Source: Paludibacteraceae bacterium (GTDB lineage: Bacteria > Bacteroidota > Bacteroidia > Bacteroidales > Paludibacteraceae). Taken from it: a DNA stretch of 7,012 nucleotides. Every line of letters starts with the position of its first letter. The first letter of the stretch is position 1. Position numbers and translations under genes: made by a program. Below, piece after piece: positions 6,520 to 7,012 of the stretch. Below the pieces are notes generated by a model. It saw only the letters and a program-made list of their open reading frames with translations, was not told the DNA's origin and did no database searches. The stretch spans positions 1 through 7,012 of the forward strand of contig JAGCQO010000076.1 of NCBI GenBank assembly GCA_017965125.1, in the 5' to 3' direction.

Positions 6520-6544
6520 TTTATCCGAAAATACGGAAATGTTT
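6520..6544. repeat. 25-base direct repeat, copy 2 (TCCG-N6-CGGA)
   Basis: Second exact copy, separated from the first by 8 bases. The start-to-start distance is 33 bases, close to three turns of B-DNA, so the two palindromes (6491-6504 and 6524-6537) would lie on roughly the same face of the helix. The identity ends sharply on both sides, and I see no clear third copy in the window. Confidence 0.8.
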
Positions 6545-6641
6545 GATGGTGCAGCCCATAAAAAAATCCGGATTATTCATCCAGAACTGATATTAACTGT
6601 TTTCCATTTTGTATCACTCTGTGTTTAAATTAGATACGACA

Positions 6642-6649
6642 CAAAGATA
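6642..6649 (-). promoter_or_regulatory. possible distal minus-7 element of the ATPase gene
   Basis: On the minus strand this reads TATCTTTG, a full match to TAnnTTTG, but no TTTG box is visible 19-21 bases upstream. If used, it would give a leader of about 200 bases running through both 25-base repeats. It may be a chance match in A/T-rich DNA. The stretch between it and the repeats (6545-6641) shows nothing else except the 10-base palindrome AATCCGGATT at 6565-6574. Confidence 0.25.
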
Positions 6650-6685
6650 CATTTTTCTGAGCGACTTTCCCTCTCCCATCCCCGC

Positions 6686-6720
6686 CCATAAAAACAACAA
6701 CAGCCGCATTTCGCGGCTGT
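6686..6720 (-). terminator. intrinsic terminator of the right-edge gene
   Basis: The arms at 6700-6707 and 6713-6720 form a perfect 8-base stem (ACAGCCGC with GCGGCTGT) around a 5-base loop. On the minus strand it is followed by TGTTGTTTTTA. It begins 5 bases after the stop codon of the right-edge gene, which supports that gene being real and its transcript ending here, before the ATPase promoter region. Confidence 0.83.
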
Positions 6721-6725
6721 CAAAA

Positions 6726-7012
6726 TTATTTTTTCTTGGATTTTTTCTTCTTCTTTTTCTTTGCGTTTTTTGAAAGGTTCTTTTGCGTGAATTCCTTTTG
6801 TGCAAGAATAGAGTCTATCTCTTCTTTTTGTTTAAAAGTAATCATGCTATTCTCCAATTTGACTTTCAACGCTTGCTTCTGTCTGGCATTGCTTACTTTC
6901 TCTGCTTCCGTTTTCAGTTGCTCAAATAGTGCAACAGAACCAACAGAATCAATTGATATAGAATCTTCAACATTTGCTATAACATAATCTGTTTCAGATT
7001 GTGCAAACAAAC
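6726..7012 (-). CDS. C-terminal part of a probable secreted protein with lysine-rich tail (N-terminus outside window)
   Basis: The reading frame enters from the right edge and ends at 6726. The visible 94-95 residues begin LFAQSETDYV. The first in-window start candidate is a TTG, more likely an internal Leu: LFAQ looks like the end of a Sec signal peptide cleaved before Gln, so the true start probably lies about 15-20 codons outside. The mature part has an acidic start (ETDYVIANVEDSISIDSVG), then a charged helical stretch that could form a coiled coil (ALFEQLKTEAEKVSNARQKQ and on to about residue 80 of the visible part). The end is a low-complexity basic tail, KNAKKKKKKKSKKK. I do not recognise a family. 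It is followed at once by a strong terminator. It is probably exported to the periplasm or beyond, by inference from the signal-like end only. Confidence 0.7.
   Translation of the reverse strand, partial: LFAQSETDYVIANVEDSISIDSVGSVALFEQLKTEAEKVSNARQKQALKVKLENSMITFKQKEEIDSILAQKEFTQKNLSKNAKKKKKKKSKKK

Noticed and set aside
6736..6987. Plus-strand frame starting with a run of Phe codons opposite the lysine tail
   Set aside because: The poly-Phe run is simply the complement of Lys codons. The minus-strand frame has a coherent protein and a terminator right after its stop.

Overview
The window looks like chromosomal DNA from a member of the Bacteroidota, most likely Bacteroidales and possibly close to Prevotella. 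Three things point there: the nusB-yajC-ybbR-coaE gene order with an unusually long NusB, a PUR-type DUF3276 protein, and promoters that fit the Bacteroidota pattern (TTTG, about 19-21 bases, TAnnTTTG) with few Shine-Dalgarno sites. The assignment rests on recognised families and motifs, not on a database search.

Layout from left to right. A plus-strand rlmD (23S rRNA m5U methyltransferase) covers 1-1441; it lacks only its first base or two, because base 1 fits the G of an ATG start. It converges on a minus-strand four-gene operon, and a hairpin at 1467-1494 can end transcription in both directions. The operon runs nusB (4406-3444), yajC (3409-3095), ybbR (3064-2090), coaE (2085-1504), with gaps of 34, 30 and 4 bases. 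It joins an rRNA antitermination factor, a Sec translocon accessory protein, a membrane-anchored YbbR protein and the last enzyme of coenzyme A synthesis, all housekeeping functions. A divergent promoter region (4407-4596) separates nusB from a plus-strand PUR/DUF3276 nucleic-acid-binding protein (4597-5004), which has its own terminator.

The right third is more accessory in character. A minus-strand ATPase of the AAA_14-DUF4143 type (6432-5101) is preceded by a roughly 290-base spacer. That spacer holds two identical 25-base repeats, 33 bases apart start to start, each containing a TCCG-N6-CGGA inverted repeat. It also holds two candidate promoter elements and the terminator of the next gene. 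At the right edge is the C-terminal part of a probably secreted small protein with a lysine-rich tail (6726 to beyond 7012).

Most of the window is ordinary core genome. The parts most worth a second look are the twin repeats in front of the ATPase, the inverted repeat at the predicted start of the nusB transcript, the acidic tail of the PUR protein and the poly-lysine end of the last gene. I see no rRNA, tRNA, CRISPR array or transposase.
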